NCBI RefSeq assembly: GCF_042477335.2
Contig: NC_091255.1
Coordinates: 35,008,501-35,072,500, forward strand
Length of the DNA: 64,000 nt
Source of the DNA: Ovis canadensis
Lineage: Eukaryota; Chordata; Mammalia; Artiodactyla; Bovidae
Direction of reading: 5' to 3'
Below are positions 23,276-64,000 of the stretch, in pieces. The notes under the pieces are model-generated. The model was not told the DNA's origin. It was given only the letters and a program-made list of their open reading frames with translations, and searched no databases. The position numbers and the translations under genes were made by a program. How positions within the stretch are numbered: position 1 is the stretch's first letter; the number at the start of each line of letters is the position of its first letter.

Positions 23276-23426
23276 GAGTAGGGCACCATGTTGGAAAGAG
23301 GATAAGAGGACATAGTTGATGGACTTTTATGCAATTTGTGTGAATTGGTTTGTTTATTTGGATGCTGACATTTGTGTGTGCTGTTTGTCTGTCTTGTATT
23401 TATGTCTCGAAGAAAAATGGGGAATG

Positions 23427-23543
23427 GGGAGTTCCATGGTGATCTAGTGGTTAGGATTTGATACTTTCACTGCTGCGGCCCAGTTCAGTCCCTTGTTGAG
23501 GAGCCGAAATCCTGAAAGCCGTGTAGTGTGGCCAAAAAAAAAA
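23427..23543 (+). mobile_element. Short CHR-type SINE nested in the ERV
   Basis: ggagttccatggtgatctag, ggttaggatttgatactttc, then an A tract; a diverged member of the gggaattccctggtggtcc group. Confidence 0.82.
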
Positions 23544-24183
23544 AGGGAAATATTTCAACTATGCCTGAAGAAAGTCCTCAGAGGCGTATTTTGGATAAGT
23601 GGTCTGATTACAGCTATGAAACCATGACTAAGAAGTTGAAAATGTATGGCCCCAGTACCTGCTAGGATCTCCTCAAGGGGTTCATTATGTGGGGTTATCC
23701 TGGGACCCTGTGTACCATGTACTGCTGTCTTTGCTTTGTTAATTATATCATGTGTGGTCTCCCGTGTCATTGGTATCTGTTAAACCCCAAGACCAGACTT
23801 GAGGGTTTATTTAGGGTTTTTGGTTTACCCTTTAGGTTTTTGGTTTCATTTTGTTTTGGTAGCATTTCTCCAGTTACAGCCAAATCAGTTTTATGATATT
23901 TGAAACTTCTACTGATGTCGAATGGAGGAAAGGAATAGAAAAAGTCTATTCTTGTCTAAAAGTGGGACATTCCCAGGGGCGAAGAGAAAGATTCCACTTG
24001 GTTCCTAAAAATCAACAAAAGCCCTGCCCCAGAATTCAGTATGGTTGGTTGATGCTAAGACAAAAAAGCATTCTTTGTATTGTTAAAGATGACGACTTGC
24101 TATATGGTTTTACAGCAGTTTTTGAATAGCTCCATAGCTATTCTGTGAAGAAGCAAGGAAAAATGATGGAATCCTCTTATGTT

Positions 24184-24292
24184 GTGTGGCTCAGTGGTAA
24201 AGAATTTGCCTGCCAATGCAGGAGACCTGGGTTCGATCCCTGGGTTGGGAAGATCCCCTGGGGAAGGGAAAGGCTACCCACTCCGTTCCTCT
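24184..24292 (+). mobile_element. 5' half of a Bov-tA SINE nested in the ERV
   Basis: tggctcagtggtaaagaatt through gggttgggaagatcccctgg; the ruminant-specific second half is missing. A related tail fragment (gttgttgttcagttactaag) lies at about 24345-24372. Confidence 0.82.
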
Positions 24293-24386
24293 TATATGCA
24301 AGCTCTTGTGCTACTGCATTCAGGGTGGGAAAATGTCAGACAGTCGTTGTTGTTCAGTTACTAAGTCATGTCAGAAACCCAAGGGT

Positions 24387-24551
24387 GGGACTTCCCTGTG
24401 GTTCAGTGGCTAAGACTCTGTGCTCCCAATGCAGGGGCCTCAAGCTCCGATCCCTGGTCAGGATGCTAAATCCCACATGCTGCAACTAAGAGTTCAAATG
24501 CCCCAACTAAGACTCGGTGCAGCCAAATAAAATATTTTTTTTAAAAAAGAA
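24387..24551 (+). mobile_element. CHR-type SINE nested in the ERV, exact target duplication
   Basis: gggacttccctgtggttcag through a T/A-rich tail. agaaacccaagggt occurs at 24373-24386 and 24552-24565. Confidence 0.92.
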
Positions 24552-24880
24552 AGAAACCCAAGGGTAGGGTGAGGGAATGTTGCTCCAACCTTTGGTCCAG
24601 CTGGCTGTCCCAGCTGCTGCATTGTTATGCCACTATACACACCCCTTCCACCATCGCTTGCTCCTATTTGGCCCCAATTCTAATTCCTGAGTCTGGGGCT
24701 CAGAAAGTGGTCAGACTGGCTCTTTTTCCTTATAGGGATCAACTGGAAAATCCTCTGTTAGTTCCTGAGGCACAGGGACCTGGTCTAGTATCAACAGCTA
24801 AGACTCAGCAGGGAACCCAATTTGGGCCAGACGCCACTCCCTGGCAGAGCAATTTGCCTTGCACGTTATCCCCCATTGAC

Positions 24881-25325
24881 TGTGGGGAATTGTACTAAGG
24901 AAGAACCTTTTGTGTTCTGTTACGTTAATCACTAAAGAAACATTGCATGTAAGCTTAAATTATACATAATGGCCCTTCTCTGGGAACCCTGTCTCTTAGC
25001 TAATGAGCATTAAGCTGAAATACCTTTGTTTAGCTCACTGGAAAACATCCTGACCAGGCCCACAGGTAAGTGGCTGCAGGAAGGAAGACTTTAACACATC
25101 CCTTATAGAGTGTGGCTGGAACCAGGACTTGGCCACGTCCCACCCCCCCAAAACCACTTAAATAGAAAAGAAACCTGACTTCTGACTTAGAGAAAATAGT
25201 TCATTGAGACACTAGTCCACCGTCTTCTCCATCTGCTGGCTTTCCAAATAAAGTTGCCCAACAACTTGTCTTTTGATTTATTGGCCTGTCATGTGGCAAG
25301 CAGCAGGAGCTTGGACTCAGTAACA
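24881..25325 (+). repeat. Right LTR of the ERV fossil
   Basis: Direct-repeat partner of the left LTR. It contains ccaaataaagttgccc, a typical LTR polyadenylation context. Confidence 0.6.
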
Positions 25326-26298
25326 TGACCTGGACCTGACCTGGAGTCCTCTTTGATACGTTTAGGGCAATGGCAACTGTTTTGCTGTACTGGTGTGAGG
25401 CTTCCTACCCCATAAGGAAACACACGGGAAATTTCTTAAAGCAGATTCCTGGCCCCTCCTCTGTGTCATCTTACTAAACTGGGATTCTTTGGGGATGGAG
25501 CCTAGGAAACTGCATTTTTAACAAGCATCTCCAGTGATTGATTAGGGGGTGGTCCAAGGAGATTTAGGAAAGACTGAAAGGTGGGTTTTGAATGAGGTGG
25601 GGCAGACAGTAACTTTCAGATGTGGCCACAAGGTGGCAACAGAGAGATGGAAAACGGGGATCTCTGTAGGTGACCACCCAGACAGAGCTGCAGGTGGGCA
25701 GACACTGGGACTGGCTCTGGGAGGAGGTGGGCCCTGTACTGTGGCACCATCTCTTTTGCCATGTGGAGTTTGTTATTGCAGCTTAATCCCCTGTGGCTGC
25801 CTGTCTCATTACCGGATCTTTATGGACACTCTGCTTTTGCCGAACTCTGCTGGTGGAAACTGCATTTGTGTGACCTTGGCTGGGCTATGGGTGGTGCTGA
25901 GTGTAGCAGGCAAGGGATATCACCTGTGCAGGGCAGCTGACTCAGAGGACGCCAGTGCAGTGTTGAAAGCAGGACCTTCCACACCCCCTCTGCCAGGTCT
26001 GTGGTTCCAGGTGTTCTTAAAGGATCTGCCCACCAGCATCGGGCCTGCTCCAGTCATGAGAGGATCAGGGCTGGGGCTGGACAGCTGGCCGAAGCCCAGG
26101 CAGACAGGCTGGGATGGGGTGGGGGCAGGGAACTCAGGATGGGGCAGCTGCCTCTGGAAGCAGCCAAGATGTCCCTGGCTGCAGTAGGGGTAGTCAGAGC
26201 CCGGAACTAACACCCTCCTCCCCCTCACTCATGCACCCTGGCCTGCCCCCTTCGGAGACTGCCAAAGCTCAGAATAACCTGGGGGACCAGACAGCGAA
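25326..26298 (+). promoter_or_regulatory. CHRNE: CHRNE upstream region with N-box and E-boxes
   Basis: The N-box core CCGGAA is at 26201-26206, 98 bp before the ATG. In human CHRNE this GABP-binding element drives endplate-specific expression, and its mutation causes congenital myasthenia. CAGCTG E-boxes are at 26082-26087 and 26155-26160. The transcription start was not located. Function is transferred from the known gene. Confidence 0.7.
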
Positions 26299-30675
<4,377 letters not shown>

Positions 30676-31319
30676 GCCTGAGGCCACAGCCACACCAAGA
30701 ATTCCCACCCGTCTCCAGGAGGATATTTGAAAAACACCTTGCTGCCACTGCTTTATTACTATCCTTTCCCACTGCCAATGATAAATCTGTATTCAGCGTC
30801 ACAGGAGTCATGTGTCTGCACGTGTGTGGGTTCGGCCACCTGGCTGGCATCAGAAAGAGCTGCAGATGGTGCAGGCAGTCTCCCGCATGTCAACCCTCCA
30901 GAAAGCAAGAACCACTCTCACTTCAGTCTTCCTGCCCTCCCAGTTTTTCTTGGGCCCCAGTCCCATGTGATCCTCTAGCCCTGTGAGCCTCTCAGAGGCT
31001 AAACAGGAGAGACCCGTTTGCAACACTTGCACATCGAGAAGCTGAAGCCAGGCAGCTCTGTGGTCTGGCCAGGCTGGAGTGGGTAGGAACCAAATGGTCC
31101 CAGCTCAAGGTCCACAGGTTTAAGGCTGAGGATGCCTGGGCCTTCCCTTAGTTGTTTCTTGTAGGTTCTCTTAGCCCAGCACTGCCCATCCACCCCCTCT
31201 CCACTAAGACTCAGGGACTACAGATTCCCAACCCCTTCATCCCAGCCATGTTGGTGGGCCCTGGCTAGAACCCGGGATGATGAGAGAAAACAGAGTAACC
31301 TAGGTCCTGAAGTGGTAGG

Positions 31320-31335
<16 letters not shown>
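30676..31335. other. CHRNE 3' UTR and spacer to MINK1
   Basis: There is no perfect AATAAA on + after the CHRNE stop; a variant GATAAA is at 30780-30785, about 105 nt downstream. The remaining 550 bp separate the two convergent genes and show no other feature. Confidence 0.5.

Positions 31336-64000
<32,665 letters not shown>

Larger units (their letters stand above)
22371..25325 (+). mobile_element. Decayed endogenous retrovirus (LTR fossil) with nested SINEs
   Basis: Two related direct repeats of about 420-440 bp flank roughly 2.1 kb that includes four SINEs. The likely LTRs are about 22371-22795 and 24881-25325. The right one has an AATAAA near its 3' part. In one stretch compared by hand (87 aligned bases starting aagcttaaatta) the two LTRs differ at 14 positions, so the insertion is old, probably tens of millions of years. 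The internal part is short and heavily broken, with many breaks and no usable open frame. A gammaretrovirus-like (class I) origin is only a guess. Confidence 0.65.

Noticed and set aside
25549-26187. Open frame of 212 codons on + just before CHRNE
   Set aside because: Begins at GTG, has no recognisable domain, and covers the CHRNE promoter; probably chance in GC-rich DNA.

Overview
This window is nuclear DNA of a ruminant (cetartiodactyl) mammal. Two observations support that: intron-bearing mammalian genes with GT-AG junctions, and many copies of tRNA-Glu-derived CHR-type SINEs and ruminant Bov-tA SINEs. The gene order SLC25A11 - GP1BA - CHRNE/C17orf107 - MINK1 is the human 17p13.2 block read in the opposite direction. 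No novel multi-gene system is visible. The interest lies in gene architecture, small exons, repeats and fossils.

Layout. Bases 1-63 are the last codons of SLC25A11 (+), followed by its 3' UTR. GP1BA (-, single coding exon 2786-4636) ends tail-to-tail with it. From about 5.4 to 25.3 kb the GP1BA-CHRNE gap is a nest of retroelements: antisense L1 pieces, an L2 copy, about twenty SINEs and one decayed LTR provirus (about 22.37-25.33 kb) carrying four SINEs. CHRNE (+, 12 coding exons, 26299-30675) encodes the adult-muscle acetylcholine receptor epsilon subunit. The three-exon C17orf107 orthologue (-) sits wholly inside CHRNE intron 8. MINK1 (-) converges on CHRNE and fills the rest. Exons 2-32 were placed between 32077 and 47805 with every splice phase checked. 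Exon 1 was not found and should lie beyond base 64000, so 47806-64000 is intron 1.

Function. The genes are neighbours by synteny and do not form one pathway: a mitochondrial 2-oxoglutarate carrier, the platelet von Willebrand factor receptor chain, an endplate ion-channel subunit and a Ste20/GCK-type kinase. All four host genes look intact. Points worth a second look are a 24-nt MINK1 microexon, an 87-nt MINK1 cassette exon behind a long C/T-rich intron, a 24-bp minisatellite coding the GP1BA mucin stalk, a CHRNE stop two codons earlier than in human, and an 82-bp tandem duplication in a MINK1 intron. Exon ends come from reading frame, splice consensus and remembered human proteins; no alignment was run. 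Repeat family names and edges are approximate.
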